NCBI RefSeq assembly: GCF_000423405.1
Contig: NZ_AUHX01000001.1
Coordinates: 496,001 to 560,000 of the forward strand
Reading direction: 5' to 3'
From: Mesonia mobilis DSM 19841
Lineage (GTDB): Bacteria; Bacteroidota; Bacteroidia; Flavobacteriales; Flavobacteriaceae
DNA length: 64,000 bases
The notes under the pieces are model-generated. The model had not been told where the DNA came from. It searched no databases and worked only from the letters and a program-made list of their open reading frames with translations. Positions within the stretch are counted from its first letter, which is position 1. Each line of letters opens with the position of its first letter. Position numbers and translations under genes: made by a program. Below are positions 9,668 through 17,392 of the stretch, one piece after another.

Positions 9668-10183
9668 ATGAAGTTTATTTTCAGCTTGATCTTATTATCA
9701 ATTTTGTTATTTTCTTGTACCGAAAAAGTTTCGACACGAGATAAAATACCTGCGCTACATTCTAAAGAAAGATTAGCCAATAAAATTGAAGCAGATTCTC
9801 TTTTAACCAAAGGCAAAACTTACCTATCTATTTATTCTCAAGTGTATAGCCTTTCTGAACATCGTAAACACAATCTAACCGTTATGGTAAGTATGAGAAA
9901 CACGAGCCTTACCGATACGCTTTACCTAAAAAAAGCCGATCATTATTCTACCGAAGGTAAACTCATTAAGCCTTATTTAGAAAATACGATTTACATCGCC
10001 CCTATGGAAACGCTTGAAATTGTGATTAATGAAGAAGAAATTTCTAGTGGAACCGGTGGAAATTTTATGTTCGATTGGATGCTGAATAAAGATGCTACTG
10101 AACCACTTTTTGAAAGTGTCATGATTTCTACAACAAGTCAGCAAGGTTTATCGTTTACCAGTCAAGGCAAACGCATTCAATAA
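9668..10183 (+). CDS. DUF3124 domain lipoprotein
   Basis: Starts at ATG 9668 with a lipoprotein signal peptide (MKFIFSLILLSILLFSC; lipobox LLFSC, Cys at about 17). An in-frame GTG at 9647 overlaps the corA stop, but using it would put extra residues before the signal. The mature part has the DUF3124 layout: TYLSIYSQVYSLSEHRK, then a beta-rich stretch with TNLT-like conserved positions and a C-terminal GGNFMFDW motif. Function unknown; probably a periplasmic lipoprotein on a membrane. It follows corA by 11 bases and converges on the next gene with a gap of 2 bases. Confidence 0.8.
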   Translation: MKFIFSLILLSILLFSCTEKVSTRDKIPALHSKERLANKIEADSLLTKGKTYLSIYSQVYSLSEHRKHNLTVMVSMRNTSLTDTLYLKKADHYSTEGKLIKPYLENTIYIAPMETLEIVINEEEISSGTGGNFMFDWMLNKDATEPLFESVMISTTSQQGLSFTSQGKRIQ

Positions 10184-10185
10184 AC

Positions 10186-10881
10186 TTAGTCTTTTTTCTT
10201 TCTTTTTTGATGATCGATATAAACAAAAACTGCATAAATCACGATCCCTGCGCCGCCAATCCAATACAGACCGGTTTTTAAGGTTTCAATATTTTCAGCA
10301 AACAAAGCAATAGCAGTTGCTAACGGTACGATACCTAACATTGTTGCGCTAATAAATTTTAGGTAATTCATTTTCACACCACCGGCTAAAACACTAATCG
10401 CATCGTTCGATAAAAACGGAGAGATCCTGAATAAAACAATGCTCCAAAACCCATAATTACCAACCCAATATTTTAGTTTATCAAACGTCTTTTCACTCAC
10501 AAATTTATGTAGCGCTTTTTCACTCACGCCAATCCCTATCGAATAACCAATGGTTGAAGCTAAAAAAACTCCCGCTGAAGAAATTAAAATTGAAGGAATG
10601 GTACCATAAACCAAAGCGGCGGCGATCATAGGTAACCACGAAGGGAAAATTACCAAGAACATTTGCAAGACAATAATCAAGATGATGGCTGCAATCCCCC
10701 AGCCTCCAAAACTTTTTATGGTAGAAGAAATTTGTTCTTGTTCTCCAGAAATTAAGGCTTTCCATAAATCATTCATCGCATCTTGAAAATCGGGATAAAC
10801 AAAATATAGAATCACTAAACTAACAACTAATGTAAGTGTAAAATATAGAGAACTGTTTTTGGCAATATTGGCTGCTTTCAA
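10186..10881 (-). CDS. TVP38/TMEM64 family membrane protein
   Basis: Integral membrane protein of the VTT/DedA-related superfamily. About five hydrophobic segments are visible: 12-30, 57-78, 84-110, a re-entrant piece at 139-165 with FRISPFLSNDAISVLAGG, and two near the C-terminus. The F/LxxRxSP...N...G core motif is the family mark, linked to lipid scrambling or transport in related proteins. The C-terminus is basic (HQKRKKKD), suggesting a cytoplasmic end. Single gene, convergent with the DUF3124 gene. Confidence 0.85.
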   Translation of the reverse strand: MKAANIAKNSSLYFTLTLVVSLVILYFVYPDFQDAMNDLWKALISGEQEQISSTIKSFGGWGIAAIILIIVLQMFLVIFPSWLPMIAAALVYGTIPSILISSAGVFLASTIGYSIGIGVSEKALHKFVSEKTFDKLKYWVGNYGFWSIVLFRISPFLSNDAISVLAGGVKMNYLKFISATMLGIVPLATAIALFAENIETLKTGLYWIGGAGIVIYAVFVYIDHQKRKKKD

Positions 10882-10944
10882 TTTTTTTGAATTTTTCTCA
10901 AAATTAACAAACCAAAAACGAAAATTTCCTAAATAAATATCAAA

Positions 10945-11730
10945 TTAATCTTCTAATTGCACTTCATTTAAAATTAATCCCGAAGGTTGCGCAATGTGTT
11001 CGAGTTTAATTCTATTTTCTGCATTTAGCGTTTTCCTAATAAAATCAAGATCGACCTCTCCTCTACCTAAATCAAACAAAGCACCCATCATTAACCTAAT
11101 TTGGTAACGCTTAAAACCTTTTCCTTTAATTTTTAAAACGTAACTTTTCTCGGGGAAGAAATTTGCGGAGTAAATATCATTTTCAGAAAGTTCACAAAAA
11201 TCTATTTTTCCCTGCGTTATCGTTTCGGGTTTAGGTCGAAAGGCATACGACCAAAAATCGTGTTCTCCTTCAAACAATTTAGCGCCTTGCTGCATTAATT
11301 CAATATTTAATTCGTGCTTAAAATACGTCATAAACGGCGCAGCAAACGGATGAAATTTTTCATTAAAAGCGAAAAAATATAAATATTCTTTTTGCTTCGG
11401 ATGATTAATAATATTGAAATCTTTATTGGTTTCCGTAATACTTAAAGCACGAATATCTGGCGGAAGATTTTTATTGAAAATTGGTAAAAATTCAACCAGA
11501 TCAAGCGGACTTTCATCTACAAAAAGTTCTACATAAGTTTGATTCACAGATACTTTTGCATCGGTTCTACCGGAAGCTAATAACTTAAAATTCTTTCTTC
11601 CCAGAACAAAAGCTACCGTACGTTCTACCATACGTTCTACGGTGATTACATCGGGTTGCTTTTGCCAACCGTGAAAACGAAAGCCTAAATATTGAAGTTT
11701 AATAAGGTAATAATACCGGATGCGCTGCAT
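10945..11730 (-). CDS. truA: tRNA pseudouridine synthase, TruA family
   Basis: Converts uridine to pseudouridine in the tRNA anticodon arm (positions 38-40 in characterised TruA). The catalytic Asp57 lies in LASGRTDAKVS, the family's RTD motif, and HGWQ at 20-23 fits the N-terminal conserved block. I start at ATG 11730 (MQRIRYYYLIKLQYLGF), since the upstream in-frame extension to 11754 adds eight unaligned residues. The length of about 261 is normal. The sequence belongs to a Bacteroidota subgroup somewhat divergent from E. coli TruA, so the exact target positions are less sure. Confidence 0.87.
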   Translation of the reverse strand: MQRIRYYYLIKLQYLGFRFHGWQKQPDVITVERMVERTVAFVLGRKNFKLLASGRTDAKVSVNQTYVELFVDESPLDLVEFLPIFNKNLPPDIRALSITETNKDFNIINHPKQKEYLYFFAFNEKFHPFAAPFMTYFKHELNIELMQQGAKLFEGEHDFWSYAFRPKPETITQGKIDFCELSENDIYSANFFPEKSYVLKIKGKGFKRYQIRLMMGALFDLGRGEVDLDFIRKTLNAENRIKLEHIAQPSGLILNEVQLED

Positions 11731-11853
11731 TTCTTTTCTTTCAAAAATAAACACAATTTAAAAACTGTCAAGAAAATGAAAGTATTTCGTCTAAAACAAT
11801 TCAATCAACACATTTTGTTGCTTCTATATTAAACGATGCAACAGAATTATTTT

Positions 11854-11861
11854 TAACTTTG
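11854..11861 (+). promoter_or_regulatory. Possible -7 box for cysE
   Basis: TAACTTTG matches the Bacteroidota -7 consensus TAnnTTTG and lies 21 bases before the cysE ATG. The expected TTG element about 19 bases upstream is not clear. Confidence 0.4.
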
Positions 11862-11882
11862 AGTTGCTAGAATTTTCAATAG

Positions 11883-12671
11883 ATGAATAAAAACGACATC
11901 ATTGCTCAAATACAAAACCAGAAACAACATCCGCATCTTAAATTTCGGCTAAAAACCGCTACAGAAAACTTTACCAATAAGTTATTTCATACGCTTTTTG
12001 ATGCTGAAATTCCTGTTGAAAAAAACCTGGAAGAATTAGAAAAAGATTTTGAAGAACTGGTCGATTTAGCCTGTTGGGAACACGATAAACCTTGTAGTAA
12101 ATTGTGGCAAAATTACATTACCAAATTACCAGAACTACTTTGTAAACTCACCAAAGATGCAGAAGCGATTCATACCAACGATCCTGCTTCTAATTCTATC
12201 GAAGAAGTTTATTTGTGTTATCCCGGTTTTTTTGCAGTAGCGATCTATCGTTTTGCGCACGAGTTTTATAATTTCGGTTTTCCATTAGTTCCAAGATTAA
12301 TGACGGAGTATGCGCATCGTTTAACAGGTGTCGATATTCATCCGGGAGCAAAAATAGGGACTTCCTTTTTTATCGATCACGCTACAGGAATCGTGATTGG
12401 CGAAACTGCTATTATTAAAAATGAAGTAAAAATTTATCAAGGCGTAACCTTAGGAGCTTTGTATGTCGAAAAAGATTTAAAAAACACCAAACGACACCCA
12501 ACCGTTGAAGATCGAGTTACGATTTATGCCAACGCAACCATTTTAGGCGGCGAAACTACTGTAGGCGAAAACAGTATTATTGGCGGTAATGTTTGGTTGA
12601 CCGCTTCTATTCCAGAAAATTCGATCGTGACGCATAGTCCCGAAATTAAAATTAGACAAAACCATGAGTAG
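11883..12671 (+). CDS. cysE: Serine O-acetyltransferase
   Basis: Makes O-acetylserine from serine and acetyl-CoA, the first step of cysteine synthesis. The N-terminal helical half (1-140) precedes a left-handed beta-helix built from hexapeptide repeats (about 145-255: TGVDIHPGAKIG, DHATGIVIGETA, GVTLGALY, TIYANATILGG). DIHPGAKIG and DHATGIVIGE are the catalytic/CoA region. The 262 residues and the long N-terminus match the EpsC-like branch of bacteria and plants. The 3' end overlaps cysM by 8 bases, showing translational coupling and a common pathway. Confidence 0.93.
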   Translation: MNKNDIIAQIQNQKQHPHLKFRLKTATENFTNKLFHTLFDAEIPVEKNLEELEKDFEELVDLACWEHDKPCSKLWQNYITKLPELLCKLTKDAEAIHTNDPASNSIEEVYLCYPGFFAVAIYRFAHEFYNFGFPLVPRLMTEYAHRLTGVDIHPGAKIGTSFFIDHATGIVIGETAIIKNEVKIYQGVTLGALYVEKDLKNTKRHPTVEDRVTIYANATILGGETTVGENSIIGGNVWLTASIPENSIVTHSPEIKIRQNHE

Positions 12672-13548
12672 TATATTAGATTTAATAGGAAATACACCTT
12701 TAGTTGAAGCACAACAAATGAATAAAAATAAAAATGTCAAACTGTTTTTTAAGTTAGAAGGAAACAATCCCGGAGGAAGCGTTAAAGATCGTCCTGCTTA
12801 CAACATGATTAAAAGTGCGGTAGAACGTGGCGATATCGATAAAAATACCAAACTAATTGAAGCCACCAGCGGAAATACGGGAATTGCCCTGGCACTTATC
12901 GCCAATCTCTACAATTTAAATATTGAATTGGTAATGCCTGAAAATTCTACCAAAGAACGCGTGCAAACCATGCGTGCTTATGGAGCTAAAGTTACTTTGA
13001 CTTCTAGCGATCGTGGTATTGAAGGCGCTCGAGATTATGCTGAAAATAAAGTGGCGAACGAAGGTTTTGTAGGATTGAATCAGTTTGCGAACGATGATAA
13101 TTGGAAAGCGCATTATAAAACCACCGGACCAGAAATTTGGCGCGATACCAATCAAAAAGTGACACATTTCGTCTCTTCAATGGGAACCACCGGAACCATT
13201 ATGGGAACTTCTACATTTTTAAAAGAAAAAAACTCGGCCATTCAAATTGTAGGCGTTCAACCTACCGACGATTCACGAATTCCCGGAATTAGAAAATGGC
13301 CCCAAGAATATTTGCCTAAAATTTTTAATCCGAAAAAAGTAGATCAGGTCATTGAAGTTAGTGAAGATGAAGCGCGTGCAATGACAAAACGTTTGGCAAA
13401 GGAAGAAGGTATTTTTGCCGGTATGAGTAGCGGTGGAGCAACAGCTGCAGCTTTAAAATTAATCGAAACACTAGATGAAGGCATCGTAGTTTCTATCGTT
13501 TGTGATCGTGGCGACCGTTACCTTTCTTCAGATTTATTTGAAGAATAA
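12664..13548 (+). CDS. cysM: Cysteine synthase B (O-acetylserine sulfhydrylase)
   Basis: PLP enzyme joining O-acetylserine with sulfide or thiosulfate to give cysteine. PLP Lys41 is in NNPGGSVKDRPAYNM, the substrate loop is EATSGNTGIALA at about 65-76, and the phosphate-binding GTTGTIMGT stretch follows at about 175. The 294-residue length and the KDRPA form favour CysM over CysK. It starts within the last 8 bases of cysE, so the two enzymes are made together. A bidirectional terminator follows at 13579. Confidence 0.93.
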   Translation: MSSILDLIGNTPLVEAQQMNKNKNVKLFFKLEGNNPGGSVKDRPAYNMIKSAVERGDIDKNTKLIEATSGNTGIALALIANLYNLNIELVMPENSTKERVQTMRAYGAKVTLTSSDRGIEGARDYAENKVANEGFVGLNQFANDDNWKAHYKTTGPEIWRDTNQKVTHFVSSMGTTGTIMGTSTFLKEKNSAIQIVGVQPTDDSRIPGIRKWPQEYLPKIFNPKKVDQVIEVSEDEARAMTKRLAKEEGIFAGMSSGGATAAALKLIETLDEGIVVSIVCDRGDRYLSSDLFEE

Positions 13549-13578
13549 ATTTCTTCAATTGATAAGATTTAAAAAATT

Positions 13579-13606
13579 CGTCATTCTAAATTAAATCAGA
13601 ATGACG
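13579..13606. terminator. Bidirectional terminator between cysM and the DUF2461 gene
   Basis: The 9-base arms cgtcattct and agaatgacg flank a 10-base loop. A T-run follows on the plus strand and an A-run precedes, so it can end cysEM and the convergent DUF2461 transcript. The arm sequence resembles the outer bases of the palindromic repeats found in the his region. Confidence 0.75.
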
Positions 13607-13654
13607 ATTTTTTTCAATATAGTTGAAACTCTCGACACCGATCGATAAGACAAC

Positions 13655-14332
13655 TCAATCGATTAAAGAAACACCATTTAAATCGGTAGTTAAAACGCTG
13701 CTCATATAATCAAAAAACGGTCTAATGGCCTGAAAATGTTTGTCTATAGTTTCAGCAAAATCTGTAGCGATCACTTCTTTATCGGTAAATTTTTTCGTGA
13801 ACGTCCATTGTTTTAAATTCAACAGATCAATCGCAGGATGTTCTTTATCAAAGCCTTTTGGTGAGGTTTTTAAGCGTTCGCCCTCCACTTCTCCCCAATA
13901 TTTTTTAAGCTCTTTTTGCTGAAGAACCTCTTTTACTTCTTCTGCATCCATTTCAACCTCTTTTCGAATTCGATACAAATCATCTTTATGCGGATTCCAA
14001 AAACCAACCGCAATAAACGATTTATTTTCCGGCTGAATATGCACATAATAACCGCCACGTAACTCTGGTTTTCTTCGGGTAAAACTTGCTCCGAAATTAG
14101 TTTTGTAAGGTGTTTTATCTTTTGAAAAACGAATGTCTCGATAAATTCTGAATGCCTTTGTTTTCTCAATCTGATCGTGAAGCTGAAGCTTTAATTCTAT
14201 TTCTTTATAGAAATCTTTCATCTCACTTTCGATCGATTTAAATTCGGCTTTGTGGTCGTTAAACCAATCACGATCGTTGTTTTGTTGAAGCTGAAGTAAA
14301 AATGAGAGTGCTTCTTTAGGTACAGATTTCAT
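13655..14332 (-). CDS. DUF2461 domain-containing protein (TIGR02453 family)
   Basis: Recognised by its conserved blocks: FLLQLQQNNDRDWFNDHKAEF at the N-terminus, AFRIYRDIRFSKDKTPYKTNFGASF in the first half, and GGYYVHIQPENKSFIAVGFWNP in the middle. Length 225 is normal. The family is common in Bacteroidota and has no proven role. No signal peptide or membrane segment. Single gene with an ATG start, convergent with cysM. Confidence 0.88.
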   Translation of the reverse strand: MKSVPKEALSFLLQLQQNNDRDWFNDHKAEFKSIESEMKDFYKEIELKLQLHDQIEKTKAFRIYRDIRFSKDKTPYKTNFGASFTRRKPELRGGYYVHIQPENKSFIAVGFWNPHKDDLYRIRKEVEMDAEEVKEVLQQKELKKYWGEVEGERLKTSPKGFDKEHPAIDLLNLKQWTFTKKFTDKEVIATDFAETIDKHFQAIRPFFDYMSSVLTTDLNGVSLID

Positions 14333-14442
14333 GACAAGTCTTTTTCTTCAAAGTTATTAAACTTCTTCCTACTAAAGCGCCAGCTTAACATTTCTAAAAA
14401 TTTGAACTTTATTTTTATGGAATAATATTATCTATCCCTTCT

Positions 14443-14474
14443 CGTCATCCCAAACTTGATTTGGGATCTCATCC
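14443..14474. repeat. Palindromic repeat, type A (copy 1)
   Basis: About 32 bases of the form cgtcatccc-(aacttgatt)-gggatctcatcc; the core tcccaaa / tttggga is a perfect inverted repeat. It lies 2 bases after the stop of the GIY-YIG gene. Seven more copies follow up to 22836. Confidence 0.8.
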
Positions 14475-14476
14475 AG

Positions 14477-14758
14477 TTAAATAAATTCAATAGTTTTTAA
14501 TTCAGGGTTTTTCTTTTTAACTAGATCAATTTTCCAATCTTTCTTCCAACTCTTTAATTGTTTTTCTCTTTTAATCGCATGTTGAATATCTAAGAATTCT
14601 TCATAATAAATTAAAAATTTCAAATCGTACTTAGCTGTGAATGAAGAACCTTTCCCTAGTTGATGTTCCGCAATTCGCTTAGTCAAATCACTCGTGATCC
14701 CAATATAAAATGTCGTTCTATATTTATTGGTTAAAATATAAACATATGAAGTTTTCAT
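14477..14758 (-). CDS. Small GIY-YIG nuclease family protein
   Basis: 93 residues from ATG 14758. The GIY-YIG core is complete: YVYIL at 5-9, FYIGIT at 17-22, catalytic Arg28 (TKRIAEH) and Glu65 (AIKREKQLK). Stand-alone proteins of this size (UPF0213/YhbQ-like) are presumed DNA endonucleases. An upstream in-frame extension exists, but it would translate a palindromic repeat (EIPNQVRDD) and is rejected. The gene is tightly bracketed by repeats: type A just past the stop, type D 21 bases before the start, then two more type A copies. This suggests a functional link between this nuclease and the repeat family, or a nuclease carried with them; that is an inference. Confidence 0.88.
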   Translation of the reverse strand: MKTSYVYILTNKYRTTFYIGITSDLTKRIAEHQLGKGSSFTAKYDLKFLIYYEEFLDIQHAIKREKQLKSWKKDWKIDLVKKKNPELKTIEFI

Positions 14759-14778
14759 TCTAAATTGTTTTAAATATA

Positions 14779-14835
14779 TGTGATGCGATGCTGAAATCGA
14801 AGATTCAACGTAGTTAATCAAGTTCAGCATGACGT
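14779..14835. repeat. Palindromic repeat, type D (expanded copy 1)
   Basis: Outer arms gatgctgaa and ttcagcatgacgta are those of the compact type D copies at 16371 and 18229, but the loop is expanded by about 25 bases. It lies just upstream of the GIY-YIG gene. Confidence 0.65.
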
Positions 14836-14862
14836 AGAGAATTCTCTTTATTTTCAAAGTAT

Positions 14863-14894
14863 CGTCATCCCGGACTTGATTTGGAATCTCATCC
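14863..14894. repeat. Palindromic repeat, type A (copy 2)
   Basis: Matches copy 1 in length and outline; core tcccgga / ttggaat is partly decayed on one arm. Lies between the GIY-YIG gene and the thiamine diphosphokinase gene. Confidence 0.75.
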
Positions 14895-14973
14895 ACATTT
14901 TTACGCAACCACTTTTATTATTTTAATTCGATACTGAAATAAATTTCAGTATGATTATTTTGTTCATTCTTGC

Positions 14974-15000
14974 GTCATCTCGGACTTGATCCGGGATCAT
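14974..15000. repeat. Palindromic repeat, type A (copy 3)
   Basis: Core ctcggacttgatccggga, truncated after gggatca. It ends 11 bases past the stop of the last gene of the his transcript and may act there as an mRNA 3' hairpin. Confidence 0.75.
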
Positions 15001-15011
15001 TAAGTAAATTG

Positions 15012-15653
15012 TTACAACCGATCTTGAATAAATAACAACAAATCACCCTCTTGAAAACTTACGGTTGCCCGATTTTCTGTGATCGTATTTCTGGTTCCTA
15101 TTCGGGAAATAATGCTGAAATTCTCGTTTACTAACGGATATTTGACTCCGCTAGAAGTGATATTTTTCGCTTCGGGAAAAGGAAATAAAGAGAAAATTTC
15201 ATCTTGAAATCCTAAGATTTCGTTTTCATTTTCAGCAAAGAAGTAAACCCCAAAATCGTCGAAACAACGAATTTCGATTTCATTTTTATGTTTGAGCATC
15301 GAAGTTAAATTTCCTAGAAAATGATCTTGCTCCAAACCGCTACAACCAAAAACCGAAACGCTTTTAAAACCTTCGTCAATAATGATTCGTAAAGCTTTTT
15401 CGAAATCGGTCGCATTTTGATCTGGAGTTTCAATGACCTTTACTTCCGAAGAAATTTCAGCCATAGAAATTGAGTCAAAATCACCGGAAACCACATCGGG
15501 TTGAATATCTACATCTACTAAATTTTGGTAAGCGCCATCGGTACAAAATACTTTTTGAAACTGAGCAATATCGGGAATTTTCTGCGGAAACTGACCGTTG
15601 ATAAACAATACTACTTCACTTTCAAACTTGTAATTTTCTCGATGTATTTGCAT
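15012..15653 (-). CDS. Thiamine diphosphokinase
   Basis: Transfers pyrophosphate from ATP to thiamine to give the cofactor thiamine diphosphate. Family marks are CTDGAYQNL near residue 35, SGDFDSIS near 57 (Asp-rich nucleotide site), and DQNATDFEKALR near 78. The C-terminal beta-sandwich ends in GDLLLFIQ. Length 213 is typical. Its ATG shares a base with the hisIE stop (TAATG-type overlap), so it is translated from the his transcript although its pathway differs. It would then also be under the his attenuator, which is an inference. Confidence 0.88.
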   Translation of the reverse strand: MQIHRENYKFESEVVLFINGQFPQKIPDIAQFQKVFCTDGAYQNLVDVDIQPDVVSGDFDSISMAEISSEVKVIETPDQNATDFEKALRIIIDEGFKSVSVFGCSGLEQDHFLGNLTSMLKHKNEIEIRCFDDFGVYFFAENENEILGFQDEIFSLFPFPEAKNITSSGVKYPLVNENFSIISRIGTRNTITENRATVSFQEGDLLLFIQDRL

Positions 15654-16249
15654 TAATTTCTGTTTTCTAACACCTTTACGATATCGTTGAGTTGATATCC
15701 TTTAGCATTCAGCAAAATTAAATAATGAAACAACAAATCTGCCGATTCATTTAAAAATAAATCTTCGTTATCGTCTTTGGCTTCAATCACAACTTCCACC
15801 GCTTCTTCCCCTACTTTTTGCGCTATTTTATTGATTCCTTTTTCAAAAAGTGAAGCGACATAACTTTTCTCTGCCGACGATTGATTTTTTCGGTTTTCAA
15901 TGATCTGTTCTAATTCAGAAATAAAGCCATAATCTTGTTTATTTTCTTCTTGCCAACACGTATCAGTTCCTTTGTGACAAACCGGACCCTCTGGATTTAC
16001 GTGAATTAAAAGCGTGTCGTTATCGCAATCTAATTTAATATCGACCAGGTTTAGAAAATTACCACTCTCCTCGCCTTTTGTCCATAAACGTTGCTTGCTT
16101 CGGCTATAAAAGGTGACTTTTTTGGTTTGATTGGTTTTGAGAAAAGCTTCTTCATTCATATATCCCAACATGAGGACTTTCATCGTTTTCGCATCCTGAA
16201 TAATCGCAGGTACGAGTCCGTCTTTGTTTTTACTAAAATCTATGTTCAT
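15653..16249 (-). CDS. hisIE: Bifunctional phosphoribosyl-AMP cyclohydrolase / phosphoribosyl-ATP pyrophosphatase
   Basis: Catalyses steps 2 and 3 of histidine synthesis. The N-terminal HisI domain (1-105) shows VLMLGYMNEEAF, the metal-binding DCDNDTLL and the Cys pair in GPVCHKGTDTCW. The C-terminal HisE domain (110-198) has the helical EEAVEVVIEAK and ESADLLFHYLILL pyrophosphatase motifs. Length 198 is standard for the fusion. It is the last his gene, and its stop overlaps the next start by one base. Confidence 0.95.
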   Translation of the reverse strand: MNIDFSKNKDGLVPAIIQDAKTMKVLMLGYMNEEAFLKTNQTKKVTFYSRSKQRLWTKGEESGNFLNLVDIKLDCDNDTLLIHVNPEGPVCHKGTDTCWQEENKQDYGFISELEQIIENRKNQSSAEKSYVASLFEKGINKIAQKVGEEAVEVVIEAKDDNEDLFLNESADLLFHYLILLNAKGYQLNDIVKVLENRN

Positions 16250-16268
16250 CGTTTATAGGTTTAATTAT

Positions 16269-16290
16269 CTCTCGACTCCGTTTGAGGTTA
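16269..16290. repeat. Degenerate type B palindrome
   Basis: The sequence tctctcgactccgtttgagg resembles the type B unit (ctcgactccgctcgaag) in hisA and at 26945 but has decayed in the right arm. It is the first of three repeats in the hisF-hisIE gap. Confidence 0.45.
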
Positions 16291-16307
16291 TATTATCTTT
16301 TTATTAT

Positions 16308-16338
16308 CGTCATCCCAGACTTGATCTGGGATCTCATC
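16308..16338. repeat. Palindromic repeat, type A (copy 4)
   Basis: Core tcccagacttgatctggga, with compensating changes in both arms relative to the tcccgga version, so the hairpin is kept. Lies in the hisF-hisIE gap. Confidence 0.8.
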
Positions 16339-16370
16339 ATCATATTTTCTAAATATATTATCATCTGAAT

Positions 16371-16400
16371 GTGATGCTGAATCAAGTTCAGCATGACGTA
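16371..16400. repeat. Palindromic repeat, type D (copy 2)
   Basis: The compact form: gatgctgaa and ttcagcatg are perfect arms around tcaag. Ends 6 bases before the hisF stop codon; nearly identical to the copy at 18229. Confidence 0.8.
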
Positions 16401-16406
16401 TAAATA

Positions 16407-17162
16407 TTACATTCTCACTAAAATTGCTTCATCATTTAAAAATTCTTTCAGCTCTGGAATTGCGATTTCTTTAAAATGAAAAACACTTGCGGCCAAGGCT
16501 GCATCGGCTTTGCCTTCTTTAAACGTGTCTGCAAAATGTTGCATCCTTCCCGCACCACCCGATGCAATTATCGGAATATTTAAATCTTCAGAAAGCTTGG
16601 CTAAAGCTTCATTAGCAAAACCATTTTTAGTGCCGTCATTATTCATAGACGTAAATAAAGTTTCTCCGGCGCCGCGCTTTTCAACCTCTTTTGCCCAATC
16701 GAATAAATTAAGTTCTGTCGCAACTTTACCACCTACCAAATGCACTTTCCATTCGCCATCAACTTGTTTAGCGTCGATCGCGACCACTACACACTGACTC
16801 CCAAATTTAGCTGAAAGCTCATTGATAAGTTCTGGTCTTTTTACTGCGGAAGAATTTATGGAAACCTTATCGGCGCCGCATTGAAGCAACACATCTACAT
16901 CTTCTACAGAAGAAATTCCGCCGCCAACGGTAAACGGAATATTTACTTTTTCAGCAACGTGAAGTACTAAATTTGCTAAAGTTTTTCGCTTTTCTTCGGT
17001 GGCAGAAATATCTAGAAAAACCAACTCATCGGCACCATTTTCTGCATAGAACTGAGCCAATTCTACAGGATTTCCGGCATCACGTAAATCTAGAAAATTC
17101 ACACCTTTTACGGTTCGTCCGTTTTTGATATCTAAACAAGGGATAATTCTTTTGGTAAGCAT
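16407..17162 (-). CDS. hisF: Imidazole glycerol phosphate synthase, cyclase subunit
   Basis: Works with HisH: ammonia from HisH is channelled into the beta-barrel and PRFAR is split to imidazole glycerol phosphate and AICAR. Clear marks are [20 protein letters not shown] (catalytic Asp11), [13 protein letters not shown] near residue 80, [12 protein letters not shown] with the second catalytic Asp near 130, and [13 protein letters not shown] near 200. Length 251 is standard. It is separated from hisA by 230 bases carrying repeats, which is unusual for an operon. Confidence 0.96.
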   Translation of the reverse strand: MLTKRIIPCLDIKNGRTVKGVNFLDLRDAGNPVELAQFYAENGADELVFLDISATEEKRKTLANLVLHVAEKVNIPFTVGGGISSVEDVDVLLQCGADKVSINSSAVKRPELINELSAKFGSQCVVVAIDAKQVDGEWKVHLVGGKVATELNLFDWAKEVEKRGAGETLFTSMNNDGTKNGFANEALAKLSEDLNIPIIASGGAGRMQHFADTFKEGKADAALAASVFHFKEIAIPELKEFLNDEAILVRM

Positions 17163-17235
17163 TTTTTATAATTTACAGTTTACGGCTTTCAGCGACTAGC
17201 TTTTAGCACTTTTATTTTAATTTTTATCAAGAAAA

Positions 17236-17256
17236 CTCTCGTCTCCGCTCGAGTAG
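17236..17256. repeat. Degenerate type B palindrome
   Basis: actctcgtctccgctcgagt: inverted arms actc(t)cg / cgagt around a tctccg centre, similar to the type B unit. Located in the hisA-hisF gap. Confidence 0.4.
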
Positions 17257-17272
17257 GCATCAATTGTTTATT

Positions 17273-17304
17273 CGTCATCCCGGACTTGATCCGGGATCTC
17301 ATCC
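17273..17304. repeat. Palindromic repeat, type A (copy 5, consensus)
   Basis: The best copy: core tcccggacttgatccggga with perfect 7-base arms, flanked by cgtca and tctcatcc. Lies in the hisA-hisF gap. Confidence 0.85.
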
Positions 17305-17348
17305 TGTTATATTTTAAGTTATTAATTATCTAGATGAAGTTGAAATAA

Positions 17349-17373
17349 CACTTCGACAAGCTCAGTGTGACAA
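17349..17373. repeat. Palindromic repeat, type C (copy 1)
   Basis: cacttcgacaagctcagtg-tgacaa; arms cactt/gctcagtg are imperfect. A partly decayed relative overlaps the end of hisG at 22960. Confidence 0.55.
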
Positions 17374-17392
17374 TTCAGTTTTTTATTTCTAA

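Noticed and set aside
12524-12767. Two overlapping minus-strand ORFs across the cysE-cysM junction
   Set aside because: Antisense shadows of two well-conserved enzymes; no family resemblance.
14759-14908. N-terminal extension of the GIY-YIG frame
   Set aside because: It translates a type A palindrome (EIPNQVRDD) and unrelated sequence; the family start MKTSYVYIL is at 14758.
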